Of a DNA stretch of 64,000 bases, positions 25,600 to 34,253 are shown piece after piece (position 1 is the stretch's first letter; each line of letters opens with the position of its first letter). The translations under genes were made by a program, and so were the position numbers. The notes beneath the pieces were generated by a model. The model saw nothing but the letters and a program-made list of their open reading frames with translations, did not search any database and was not told where the DNA came from. Source of the stretch: a virus. The DNA is taken from the IMG/VR virus record IMGVR_UViG_3300024239_000014, positions 185,641 through 249,640 of that record; one strand, written 5' to 3'.

Positions 25600-27156
25600 T
25601 TACCGACCCAATCGAGAAGTACGAGCCGCGGCATGTGCCTCGCGATGTCGTTCCAAGATGGTACGCAATTCTTCATGCAATTCAGGTTCATCGCGCAAAG
25701 CTACCGACATCGCCTGGATAACGGCACGCTGACCACGTTCGATCGTTTTAAGAACGAACATCAGATCAGCCTGCACCCGACGAATCATGGTAACAGCTTT
25801 GGTGATCATCATCACATCAGATTGCAGCCAGCGCATCCCGGTCATTACCGTATTGACGTAAACCTGGATGTCCAACGAGGTATCATCTGGTACAGTCAGC
25901 TTTTCGGTCAAACGTTCAATGTGGCGGTTCAGGTCTTTCACACGAGCTTCAGGTGATGCGACGTAACGAAACCCGTCCAAGGAACGACCCAAACGAACAA
26001 AGATCTCCGACAGGAGGGTTTTGTTTCGATAAGTTTCTTCCTTCAACAACGCCGTCGTCGACAGCAAACGGCGCGTCATGACGCTCTCATCCAGAGTCTT
26101 AGTCAGACGTGCTGCCAGGAACTTCCCGGACGTTTCACAAGTCTCGGTGTAGGTTGCCGGATCTACCACGCACGGATCGCTCAAGGTTGACAACATCCCG
26201 TACGGATTGGACTTCAGCAAGAAGTTACGGTCAACCACCGCACCGCCGTACTGATCAATCATCCGGAACAGAGGCGCACATACCTGGCCGAACATCAGGA
26301 TGCCGGTATTGGTATCCAAGGCCACCGGACCGTGTTCGCGCGCTCTCACCAGGAACTTATCGACACGCCCTTCGGCATTATCGATTTCGTTGATCGCGCG
26401 AGAAAACAGGTTGGTAGGCGCATCGTCAAAACTGGTCATCTTGATCAGCGCTTTGACCATCTCGAGCGAGTCGTTGCAGAGCTTCGGCATTTCAGTAGGG
26501 TCAAGGGCTGCCACTACCGGCTGAGTCAGGCGCTCATAAAGCGGTTCCAGGATCAAGTCCTTGTACAGCTTTGATACCGCGCCGGCATCGAGGTGAACCT
26601 TGGCTGCAGTTTGCGCTGCTACGAACTCGGTAGCTTCGACCGCGGCTTCGCTGGCGGTGGTGACTTGCGCCACCGCTTCAGGCAATGCTTTATCGGCACC
26701 AAAGGTTCTGCGCAGGAAGTCCATCAGCCAGTTCCAGCAGCGTTTGATAAACGTTACAACAGCCTCAAGACCTTTCTTGAATGTCCGTTTAATGGACTCC
26801 AACACCGACTCCAGGGTCACAACCTGGTTAGTGGGCGACGGAAGGACCGTAAAACCATTTGGCGGACAGCGTTCTGGCAGGCTGCCTGGATCAAGGGACT
26901 CCAGGGCTAACGCAGCAGAACGACTCGCACCTTTGGCTTGAACGTCGGCACGAATGGTCAGCAATGAGGCCACAGTCGCTTCAAGTGCCAGTAGCTCACG
27001 ACCGACATCCAGAGACTCCAGAGCGGTCAGTTCATTCTGCTCTGCTGCTTGCTGGGTTTCAACATCGAGATTGGTTTCCGCCACAGGTGCTACCGTAGCG
27101 GGGAGTCGTGCCTGTTTGGCGGCAGCCAGTGCCGCTTCGACATCAATTGCCGACAT
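25600..27156 (-). CDS. Inner-body protein homolog (518 aa)
   Basis: ATG 27156 (MSAIDVEAALAA) after AAGGAGTGTACC. The N-terminal propeptide-like segment repeats L-E-S motifs (TALESLDVG, LLALEATV, LALESLDPGS, VTLESVLES). An amphipathic, tryptophan-containing helix follows (IKRTFKKGLEAVVTFIKRCW) and then a long helical domain of ~350 residues. The design is shared with the genes at 14955, 16270 and 24319. By analogy with phiKZ gp93-95-type proteins it would be packed into the capsid's inner body and trimmed by the prohead protease. Confidence 0.7.
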   Translation of the reverse strand: MSAIDVEAALAAAKQARLPATVAPVAETNLDVETQQAAEQNELTALESLDVGRELLALEATVASLLTIRADVQAKGASRSAALALESLDPGSLPERCPPNGFTVLPSPTNQVVTLESVLESIKRTFKKGLEAVVTFIKRCWNWLMDFLRRTFGADKALPEAVAQVTTASEAAVEATEFVAAQTAAKVHLDAGAVSKLYKDLILEPLYERLTQPVVAALDPTEMPKLCNDSLEMVKALIKMTSFDDAPTNLFSRAINEIDNAEGRVDKFLVRAREHGPVALDTNTGILMFGQVCAPLFRMIDQYGGAVVDRNFLLKSNPYGMLSTLSDPCVVDPATYTETCETSGKFLAARLTKTLDESVMTRRLLSTTALLKEETYRNKTLLSEIFVRLGRSLDGFRYVASPEARVKDLNRHIERLTEKLTVPDDTSLDIQVYVNTVMTGMRWLQSDVMMITKAVTMIRRVQADLMFVLKTIERGQRAVIQAMSVALRDEPELHEELRTILERHREAHAAARTSRLGR

Positions 27157-27170
27157 GGTACACTCCTTGG

Positions 27171-27638
27171 TTACTCAGATGCGGGTTCGCAAGCCTCAGC
27201 GGCCAGGAAGCACTGGAAGACGTCCTGCATCTTCAAAGTCAGATCGACGTTGGTGAACAGATCACGGTAGTCGAAACCAAATTCGGCTTCATGACTGGCG
27301 TTGAACAAAGCGTCAGCGAACTTGTGGTCGGCTACCGTCAACGGATTGAATACCAAGGCCAGCCGCAGCTTCCATACGAAAGCCACACCATCTTGGGTGC
27401 GGATGAAATCGAATGGTACAACTTCGACCAACTGGTTAAGGATACCATCGACCAGTGGGGCGATGTTTTCATCGTAGTACTGCTGGCGAGATTCAGGACA
27501 CATCGTCGGAATCGGTGCAGCAAAACCGAGCAGCTTGGCCAGCAGGAACGATACACTGCGAGCAGCCTGATCCATCGGTACGCTGCCTTTGATGGTACGC
27601 ATTGCAGCAGCGAGTTTCTGAATGTCAAAATTCAACAT
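27171..27638 (-). CDS. Hypothetical protein in the inner-body cluster (155 aa)
   Basis: ATG 27638 (MLNFDIQKLA) behind GAGGATTAGTAC. Soluble, helical, no clear motifs; ends in EACEPASE. Only 14 bases separate it from the downstream inner-body gene, so they are co-transcribed. No recognised family. Confidence 0.65.
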   Translation of the reverse strand: MLNFDIQKLAAAMRTIKGSVPMDQAARSVSFLLAKLLGFAAPIPTMCPESRQQYYDENIAPLVDGILNQLVEVVPFDFIRTQDGVAFVWKLRLALVFNPLTVADHKFADALFNASHEAEFGFDYRDLFTNVDLTLKMQDVFQCFLAAEACEPASE

Positions 27639-27675
27639 GTACTAATCCTCAAAAAGAAAAAGGGAGGTAGGGCGA

Positions 27676-28980
27676 TTACTCGCCCCGATGGAAGAGGGAA
27701 TTGGCTGAACTGAAGAGACGGTTATTGGCCATTTCTTCGATCAACTGCATGGTTGTCATGCGCGCCCGCTGCTGACGGATGCGTTTAGAAAACATGGAGA
27801 ACAGTCGTTCCTGGAAGGACTTGTGGTTCAGCATTTCCGCATCCATCTGTTCCATCAACTGGATTTGACGTTCCAGAGATTTGCGGTACTCTTTGTCCAG
27901 TTCCAGGTTCTTGGATGCATCGATCAGCTCACGTTTGATACGTGCAATGCGATCTTTGGACGTATCGTAAACACCGCCGAGCGGGTCGCTGGAAAAGTAC
28001 AGCAGGATGATGATAATCCCGAGTACCGGTACTGCCAGACCAAGCCATGTAGTGAATAGATAAGTCATTGCCGATGCGAAGTTGTAGTGGAAGGATGAAT
28101 GAAATGCCTCATCACCGCACATCTTAAAGATTTTGTACAAACCCTTGGCCAGATGTTCGCCAGCACCCTGTCGGGTGGCAAACTGGTCGGCGGCGGCTTC
28201 ACAGCTACGCGAGTCGTAGGTAATGGTACCAGTAGCGGAAATGCGTTTGTCACGACGCTTAGTCACCACGTCAACGTAGACGACCTTTTCGTCGTTGCAA
28301 TCGGCCAGCGCCTTGGCTTCGTTGGCGTCAATGTCGATTCCCAATGACTGATAACCGTTCTGGATGAGCTCCATTTTAACGGCAATGTCAGAGGTTTTCA
28401 TCACCTGGGTTACCATCGCATGAGCGATGACGTTGGTGGTGTAAAGCTCAGCAGCGAATTCAAGGGTGGTAAAGGCATGACCGATTTCATGCATCGCCAC
28501 CGCCGCCACCTCATCGGCAGTCAGACCAGCTTCGAAAAGCTCGGTGCCGAGACACCAGGAAATTTCCAGCTTCGAAAAAATCCCCGAGACACGACCCGTC
28601 TTGAGGTTGACTTCACCGGCTTCTTTCAGCTTCTTTTGGGCAAGTCTGATCGCATCGTCACCGGTACTGTGGTCGTACACATCCATCGAGAAAATGTGGT
28701 TCGCCGTCATGTCGGGGCAAAACACATAAGCATTCACAATCGGTTCAAATTTCACTTTGAACTTCATGCCGGTATACTTTTCGATGGTCTGGTCGAGATC
28801 CAGTGCATACCAGTCTTTGAGCGAAGACTTGGACGAAACTGATGAAAGTTTTTTCACCATTTCTTTGAAAAAAGGCGATTGCACCTGATGAGCAATTGCT
28901 TCGGTCGACATCGTCAGGGACTTCTCGATCGTCGCCTGCGGGATGTTAATCAGGTCTGCCAAAAGTGCAGAGCGAGTCAT
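27676..28980 (-). CDS. Membrane-anchored zinc metallopeptidase-like protein (HEIGH, M48-like)
   Basis: Start at ATG 28980 (MTRSALLADL) behind GAAGGGGGCTTAC. Residues 164-168 are HEIGH, an HExxH zinc-binding/catalytic motif preceded by DEVAAVAM. About 93 residues later CEAAADQFA (E261, D265) matches the E-x-x-x-D third-ligand motif of M48-type peptidases. A hydrophobic segment near residue 310 (YLFTTWLGLAVPVLGIIIIL) spans the membrane, and a charged coiled-coil-like tail follows. It would cleave proteins at a membrane. The substrate is unknown. It sits with the inner-body genes, so it may be packaged or act on infection vesicles; that is inference. Confidence 0.7.
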   Translation of the reverse strand: MTRSALLADLINIPQATIEKSLTMSTEAIAHQVQSPFFKEMVKKLSSVSSKSSLKDWYALDLDQTIEKYTGMKFKVKFEPIVNAYVFCPDMTANHIFSMDVYDHSTGDDAIRLAQKKLKEAGEVNLKTGRVSGIFSKLEISWCLGTELFEAGLTADEVAAVAMHEIGHAFTTLEFAAELYTTNVIAHAMVTQVMKTSDIAVKMELIQNGYQSLGIDIDANEAKALADCNDEKVVYVDVVTKRRDKRISATGTITYDSRSCEAAADQFATRQGAGEHLAKGLYKIFKMCGDEAFHSSFHYNFASAMTYLFTTWLGLAVPVLGIIIILLYFSSDPLGGVYDTSKDRIARIKRELIDASKNLELDKEYRKSLERQIQLMEQMDAEMLNHKSFQERLFSMFSKRIRQQRARMTTMQLIEEMANNRLFSSANSLFHRGE

Positions 28981-29054
28981 GTAAGCCCCCTTCGGAGTGC
29001 AGAAGAATAAAAGTTTACTCGTCATATGGATAGTATGTTTTAAGGAGGTTTCGC

Positions 29055-30506
29055 ATGCCCAATCTAGCCAAGAAAACCATCGTCGCACGAGAATGTCGTC
29101 ACGTCACGCACGTTACCGACCAGACACCTGATAGCGATAAAGACCTACTCGTCGCTAAGGAAGTTGTCCATTATTCCGATGGTACCAGCGAACCCAGATT
29201 ACAGTTCTTTGAAAACTATCCGATTGACTTCTATGTCACCAAGACTGGGTTTCGAAATCACACCGACAAGAAACTGTTTGAGCACATTGAGAAGCTTGAT
29301 CAGGTGAAGTGTACTCAACGTACGCTGGGGCAAACCATCGCCCGTGTACTACGCACCACCTATCAGCCCAATCTTCGGGTAATGGGACGCAGTCCATTCC
29401 TGTACGGTTCTGACGTTCCCTCTACAGTGCGATTGAAACACCGATACAAGAAGAAGTGGACTGACAAACAGACGCTCAATACGGTAGCCGTCTGTGACTT
29501 AGAAACCGATGTGGTTTGGGGGACTAGCGAGATTCTATCAGGCACCTTGTCGTTCAAAAACAAAGTACTCCTGGTGGTCAATCGAAAGTTCGTCGATACA
29601 CTACCGCTCTTTCAGAAAACGTTGCTTGAGAAGTTTGAAAAACATCTCGGAGAAGTAAAACGTCAGCGTGGCATTAATCTTCAGGTGGAGATTGCTGAAA
29701 CGCCTGGTCAGGTGGTCACCACACTCCTGCGTTATGCACATGAATGGAAACCAGATTTTCTAGCCTTTTGGAATATGGACTACGATATTCCAAAAATGAT
29801 TGATGCGTTGGAATACGAGCGCTTTGATCCAGCGTACTACTTTTCTGATCCGTCAGTCCCGGCACATTATCGGTACTTCCAGTACAAGCAAGGTCAGAAG
29901 GCGCTGACGACGGCAAGTGGTAAGCATAAGCCTTACGATCCGGCAGAACAGTGGCATACCGTGATCTGTCCGGCCAGTTTCTATGTCATCGATGCCATGT
30001 GTGCTTATTACCGGATTCGTATGGCCGGTGGTAAAGACTCCAGCTATTCATTGAATGCCGTACTGACTAAAGAACTCGGCATCCGTAAGCTGGACTTTAA
30101 AGAAGCCGAAGGGTTGGATGGTTTGGCATGGCACACGTTCATGCAACAGTACTACAAGATCGAGTATCTGATCTACAACATCTTTGACTGTATTTCAGTG
30201 GAGATGTTGGACGAGAAGACTAAAGATCTGTCGAGCACCATTTCGGTGCTAAATGGTTGCAGTGACTACCACACCTTCTCCAGTCAACCACGACGGACCT
30301 GTAATGACTTGCACTTCTTTGCATTGGAGAACGGGCACGTTATTGCGGCTACGTCTGATAAGATGGAGACCGAGCTCGATAAGCTAACCGTAGACGTCAG
30401 CGGGTGGATCGTCACCTTACCTGCGCACATGATTGTTCAGCACGGTGTGGCATGCATCGAAGAATTTCCGGATTTAAACACATGCATCTACCTCCATGTA
30501 GCGGAT
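29055..30506 (+). CDS. Family B DNA polymerase, N-terminal half, exon 1 (exonuclease domain)
   Basis: ATG 29055 after AAGGAGGTTTCGC. 484 codons encode the N-terminal and 3'-5' exonuclease domains. Exo I is CDLETD (D148, E150), Exo II is FLAFWNMDYD (N240, D242/D244), Exo III is YNIFDC (Y374, D378). The genomic frame meets a stop at 30507 right after HVAD, but a group I intron begins there and joins this exon to 30777-31046, which carries polymerase motif A. The thumb and remaining palm motifs (B and C) are missing here and are encoded at 61742-63892 on the other strand. The gene diverges from the metallopeptidase gene. Confidence 0.85.
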
Positions 30507-30776
30507 TAACAACATAGTCCCTTCCAGGAGTAATCTTGGTCGAATAACCCATCTAATTGCAAGAAAGCCGTAAAGGCCTCGGCAGGCCAGGTAACTTGCA
30601 GCGAAGCTTCCTTCTGGGAAGAACGTTCAACGACTATCGAAAGCCAGTGATATCTCACTGAAGCGAGTAGAGTAGGGGACAGCGTCCCCGAAATGGTGGG
30701 CCACCTCTAATACAGGTGGATGACATAGTCTGCTCTTATGCGAATAGCATAAGCGGGTACCTGAGCGTACCGAGTG
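30507..30776 (+). ncRNA. Group I intron in the DNA polymerase gene (~270 nt, no ORF)
   Basis: Conserved core elements are visible in order: P (AATTGCAAGAAA, 30555-30566), Q (AACTTGCAGCGAAGC, 30593-30607), R (GTTCAACGACTATCGAAAG, within 30621-30644) and S (GACATAGTC, 30722-30730); R and S give the P7 guanosine site. P1 can form between exon GGAU and intron GUCC with a U-G pair at U30506, extended by UA/UA. The three bases before the guide (AUA) can pair with UAU at 30777 as P10. Two P9 hairpins precede the last G. Splicing after G30776 restores one frame; an alternative 3' site near 30794 also keeps frame. Confidence 0.85.
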
Positions 30777-31046
30777 TATTTAGCGCATACACTGGACAAT
30801 AGGATCGACGTAGCAGCCGCATACCCCAACGGAGAGGACATCAACAACATCAGCCATGAGACCACATTCCGAGAACTGTCTCAAATTGCTGGCGTAACGG
30901 ATGAAGCTCGTCGGCGTTGTGGTATTAACTTCACAGGCGGACCTAACAACGCTGTGGAGATCTGTCGAGAAATTTACAAATTGCCCGATCTCCATACCCT
31001 CTATTTAGACTTTGAAGACAGCCGCACTATTAACCAAGCGGCATAA
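30777..31046 (+). CDS. Family B DNA polymerase, N-terminal half, exon 2 (motif A)
   Basis: After splicing, HVAD joins YLAHTLDNRIDVAAAYPNGE. IDVAAAYPN is motif A of family B polymerases (usually D-x-x-S-L-Y-P-S), supplying one catalytic aspartate. DINNIS, then ETTFREL and a short helical end follow. The frame stops at TAA 31044-31046, immediately before a long hairpin terminator, so this is a true gene end rather than a truncation. The joined product is 573 residues. Motifs B and C lie in a separate gene 31 kb away. Confidence 0.8.
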   Translation, partial: YLAHTLDNRIDVAAAYPNGEDINNISHETTFRELSQIAGVTDEARRRCGINFTGGPNNAVEICREIYKLPDLHTLYLDFEDSRTINQAA

Positions 31047-31053
31047 AGCGTAG

Positions 31054-31090
31054 CCCTCTTGTACTGCACTGTAAATGCAGTACAAGAGGG
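31054..31090. terminator. Long hairpin terminator after the polymerase gene
   Basis: CCCTCTTGTACTGCA and TGCAGTACAAGAGGG form a 15-bp stem around CTGTAAA. It is flanked by GGCATAA (overlapping the stop codon) and CTATGACG, and can serve the convergent gene ending at 31101 too. Confidence 0.85.
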
Positions 31091-31100
31091 TGCTATGACG

Positions 31101-32159
31101 TTATTCAATCGGCATCAAGTTAGCCGGCAGATCCTTGAACTCGTGTGATTCCAAGGAGGTGTTCTGCGGCAGGGTGATGTTCTTGAGTTCGGCGTACAGG
31201 GCTTCTACGTAGTCCTGGTGTGCTTCGATCAGCCGACGATGCAAGAGCCAACCGTTATGGCCGGCGTCAAGCAGGAGCTGGATAGCGTTATACACATCGC
31301 GAATCGGACCGAGACACTGGCTGGCCAACGCCCTCATTTCGCTATCGAGGTGGTCGTAATAAACTTCCAGTGCCTTGTTACCGAGGTCGTCGCCTTCTAC
31401 AGGTCTGCGTTGTACGTTCCAGCAATCGAGAATTTCTTCGATGGAATCGTACACGCCACTATTGTGGACGTGATCGAAAACGTTCAAACATTCGTTATAA
31501 GCGCCTGCCAGAACAATGTTTTCCATACATGCCGGCGAGTTCACCTTATCGTGCATCGGGATACTTTCGTACCACGGTGCCATGTGGCTGTAGAGGTTGA
31601 CGTCAATATGCGGAAGGCGTTTGACGAGCTTCCGAAGATTCTCCATCTCCAGCCCAGCGCGGATCACGCTTTGCTGCTGGCGCAGATCGTTAATACGGCG
31701 AACAACCCGAGCTACTTCCAGGTAAGGGACCAGGTGGCCACTGTCGATAAAGAACCGGCAGATGCGTACGAGCTCGTGATAAAATTTACCGCCGGTATAC
31801 AGGTCAAGCATGATCGGTGCGGTAGCTACGTAATCGCGGGCGCGGGCGGCGTTACAGAACTGGCGATACCACTTCAAGACATCATCGGTGAATGTGGTGG
31901 TCAGCACCGGCTTCTTGAGTAGCGTACGAGTGATTGCATCCATCGTGCGCTGATTGGTGAAAATACCACCATGCAGCAACGTGACGTAATCGTTGCCCTG
32001 GGGACCGAGTTCGCGGATCAGTTCAAGGACTTCGTTACGTTTGATGGTAGCTTTTTCGATGCGAGTACCGGTCAATGAAAAGGTACGTTTAAACCATTTA
32101 CCGATCTTGGCGAAGACATCGCCAATACCTTCTTGGGAGAGGGTTGTATTGCTGTCCAT
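31101..32159 (-). CDS. Processed internal virion protein candidate (352 aa)
   Basis: Start at ATG 32159 (MDSNTTLSQEGI), behind GGAGTAAAA. SQE followed by G at residues 8-11 is an early S-x-E processing site. Next comes an amphipathic aromatic helix (VFAKIGKWFKRTFSLTG), like those after the cut in the other inner-body proteins. The rest is helical and soluble. Its position beside the inner-virion genes supports a head-internal role. Not recognised by family beyond this pattern. Confidence 0.6.
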   Translation of the reverse strand: MDSNTTLSQEGIGDVFAKIGKWFKRTFSLTGTRIEKATIKRNEVLELIRELGPQGNDYVTLLHGGIFTNQRTMDAITRTLLKKPVLTTTFTDDVLKWYRQFCNAARARDYVATAPIMLDLYTGGKFYHELVRICRFFIDSGHLVPYLEVARVVRRINDLRQQQSVIRAGLEMENLRKLVKRLPHIDVNLYSHMAPWYESIPMHDKVNSPACMENIVLAGAYNECLNVFDHVHNSGVYDSIEEILDCWNVQRRPVEGDDLGNKALEVYYDHLDSEMRALASQCLGPIRDVYNAIQLLLDAGHNGWLLHRRLIEAHQDYVEALYAELKNITLPQNTSLESHEFKDLPANLMPIE

Positions 32160-32182
32160 TTTTACTCCATCTATGCAGAAAT

Positions 32183-32208
32183 AAAGGAGTGGCAAATGCC
32201 ACTCCTTT
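32183..32208 (-). terminator. Hairpin terminator after the 32225-32875 gene
   Basis: AAAGGAGTGGC and GCCACTCCTTT form an 11-bp stem with loop ATTT on the minus strand. It lies between two minus-strand genes and also precedes the ribosome site of the next. Confidence 0.75.
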
Positions 32209-32224
32209 AAAAGGTTATCGAAGC

Positions 32225-32875
32225 TTAAGGGCGTTTGAAGTACGCCAACAGCAACTGCCCGTCGGTGTCACCAAGGCCAGCAGCCAGTTTGTTGAAGTCC
32301 ACACGCTGAGCCACAGACTGGCGAGTTGCCGGGTTGCAAGCCAGGATGTAAAGACGCAACAGGCCGCTGAAGGTGTCGAGTTCGGCGTTGGTCAGATGGA
32401 GTTCATCAAAGAACCGGAACACGTAGGCGGACTGAAAAGCACCACCAGCGTGACGGCGGAAGGTGTCGAGCACGAGCGACATGGCGTCCTGGAATTCGAC
32501 GATCGGCAGCTTAAAGACCGACAGCAGGATGCTGCGCAGTTCGAGCTGATGGTTACAGCCGGTATGTTTGTCCATCGGCGCATTGGGAGCCATGGCGGTT
32601 GCATAACCGTTCAGGCGAGCTTCGATGCTGCGGAATGCTGCTGAGCGCTGGTCTTCCACTACGACGGTGGTGCCGATATCAACAGCAGGAATGGTAGAAG
32701 GAACTGCTTCTTCCACCACTTCTTTGATCTCCGGCTCCACAGGAGCGGACATTGCAGCCACTTGGCTAACCGGCATTTCAGGCACAGGTGCAGCTTCAAC
32801 CACCACCTGAGGGGTGACTTGCTGCTCCGGATTCAGCGGTGCTGGAGCAACGACAGTCTTGGGTTTCTTTGACAT
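32225..32875 (-). CDS. Virion-associated protein with acidic, proline-rich N-terminus (216 aa)
   Basis: ATG 32875 (MSKKPKTVVAPA) after CAGGAGACTGTTTC. Residues 1-70 are P/V/E/A-rich and disordered-looking; residues ~75-216 are a helical domain (DAMSLVLDTFRRHAGGAFQS). No processing motif with G after it is evident. It lies between a likely processed protein and the virion-RNAP-type beta' gene. Function unknown. Confidence 0.6.
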   Translation of the reverse strand: MSKKPKTVVAPAPLNPEQQVTPQVVVEAAPVPEMPVSQVAAMSAPVEPEIKEVVEEAVPSTIPAVDIGTTVVVEDQRSAAFRSIEARLNGYATAMAPNAPMDKHTGCNHQLELRSILLSVFKLPIVEFQDAMSLVLDTFRRHAGGAFQSAYVFRFFDELHLTNAELDTFSGLLRLYILACNPATRQSVAQRVDFNKLAAGLGDTDGQLLLAYFKRP

Positions 32876-32942
32876 GAAACAGTCTCCTGCGAGAGTTGGA
32901 TGATCAGTGAGCAGTGCTCGTCATAATTTATCGACCGCACTG

Positions 32943-34250
32943 TTAAGAAATACAGGTCGCGAGGTTAAGTTTAGTGATCTTTAGTGCCGTACCGTGCATC
33001 TTTTTCATGAAGATGTACATGAACTGAGATGGGGCTTCTGCGGCCACGTTGGCAATGGCATTCGGCGTGTTGATAAAAGATTCACCAAAACACGTGGAAC
33101 AAATGTCGCCGTTACCGATCTTGCAGGTCGCAGGGTCGCGCATCAGGACGGTTTTGTCGATCAAATCCTTCGCATTCTCTGGCATGATCTTCACCAACGC
33201 ACCATCGATCATTGCGAAGTTATTGTAAAACCGCTTGACCGTTTGCTTGGTGATTCGACGCGGAATGTAAACCGTGGTCTTGCAATCGCCGACAATCAGA
33301 CGTGTGTTCTGATAACGACGATAAAACAGTTTCACCCCTTCGCCACCGAGCGCAGTATTGGCACCGCGGTTAAACGACCCCAGACGAGCGGAGTTGTTCA
33401 TTTCGGAGAAGCGGTTGAAATCCCACCCTTCGGCCAGCGACTTGGTAATGAGGGCAAAGGTGCCATCATCGTGGAATGACATCTCCACACCAAAGATCAC
33501 TTGGTTACGTAGCAAGATGGTATCGAACTGCTTGTTCTTGATCATGAACGACGCGCCCGGATCGTTCTTGAAATCTTCTTTAAGGGCGTCGACCAGCTGT
33601 TTGATAATCCCGGCGACAACGGTCAGGTTATCAAGTTCGTGCTTATGCTCTTCGAGCAGGCGGTCACGCAAAGCGAGAATGGCTTTGCTCGGTACCAACA
33701 TACGGCGTGTGCTGGATGCCACTGCGATCGAAGACATGTTGCCGATGATGTTGAACATCACGTCTTGATGCTGGTAGACCTGGGTTACTGTAACCTTACC
33801 AGGAGGAACCGGTTCACCATCAGCGGGAGTATCCACGATGAGATCAATGAATAGCCCTTCGATGGCTTCGGGTGACGCTTCTTTATTGTAGTAAGGAATC
33901 GTGTTACCAAAAGGGAAACACAAGGCAGTTGCATTGAAGAACGCGTTAGCAAAAGTCGTGGTTTGTTCTTCAACAACGTTCGCTAAGTCACCTGGTTTGA
34001 TAACGAAGGTTTCGTGGATTGGGTAAAGTCCAGACCCCTTCAATACTCCTTCTTCAAGACCAACCCACTTGGACGCCTCTGCATCGTAATAGTGGTACAC
34101 CCCTTCAAAGGCGTGAAGTCGATACGGATAAAGTTCTTTGTTGGGATCGATCTTACTAAAGTCCACTTCCGTAAACGCACAGAGCAGCCAGCTGCGATAA
34201 CGCCATGCCTCAGCTCTAAGTGCCGCAAGAAAGTATTCAATGCGGTTCAT
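32943..34250 (-). CDS. RNA polymerase beta'-like C-terminal subunit, probably of the virion RNAP (gp80-like)
   Basis: 435 residues from ATG 34250 (MNRIEYFLAA), behind GGAGTAAACC. The C-terminal part has the bacterial beta' landmark: CKIGNGDICSTCFG, a Cys cluster, followed by INTPNAIANVAAEAPSQFMY, which aligns with the G-x-x-A-A-Q-S-I-G-E-P-G-T region before the trigger helices. A second, different beta' C-part lies at 41778-43754. In phiKZ the virion enzyme (injected with DNA, transcribing early genes) and the non-virion enzyme each have such a part. Position downstream of the helicase fits gp80 of the virion set. The partners gp149/178/180 are not in this window. Confidence 0.7.
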   Translation of the reverse strand: MNRIEYFLAALRAEAWRYRSWLLCAFTEVDFSKIDPNKELYPYRLHAFEGVYHYYDAEASKWVGLEEGVLKGSGLYPIHETFVIKPGDLANVVEEQTTTFANAFFNATALCFPFGNTIPYYNKEASPEAIEGLFIDLIVDTPADGEPVPPGKVTVTQVYQHQDVMFNIIGNMSSIAVASSTRRMLVPSKAILALRDRLLEEHKHELDNLTVVAGIIKQLVDALKEDFKNDPGASFMIKNKQFDTILLRNQVIFGVEMSFHDDGTFALITKSLAEGWDFNRFSEMNNSARLGSFNRGANTALGGEGVKLFYRRYQNTRLIVGDCKTTVYIPRRITKQTVKRFYNNFAMIDGALVKIMPENAKDLIDKTVLMRDPATCKIGNGDICSTCFGESFINTPNAIANVAAEAPSQFMYIFMKKMHGTALKITKLNLATCIS

Positions 34251-34253
34251 GGT

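Noticed and set aside
29055-30509. Reading the exonuclease half as a complete stand-alone gene ending at 30509
   Set aside because: Group I core elements follow the stop, and motif A continues in frame after splicing, so the stop is intronic.
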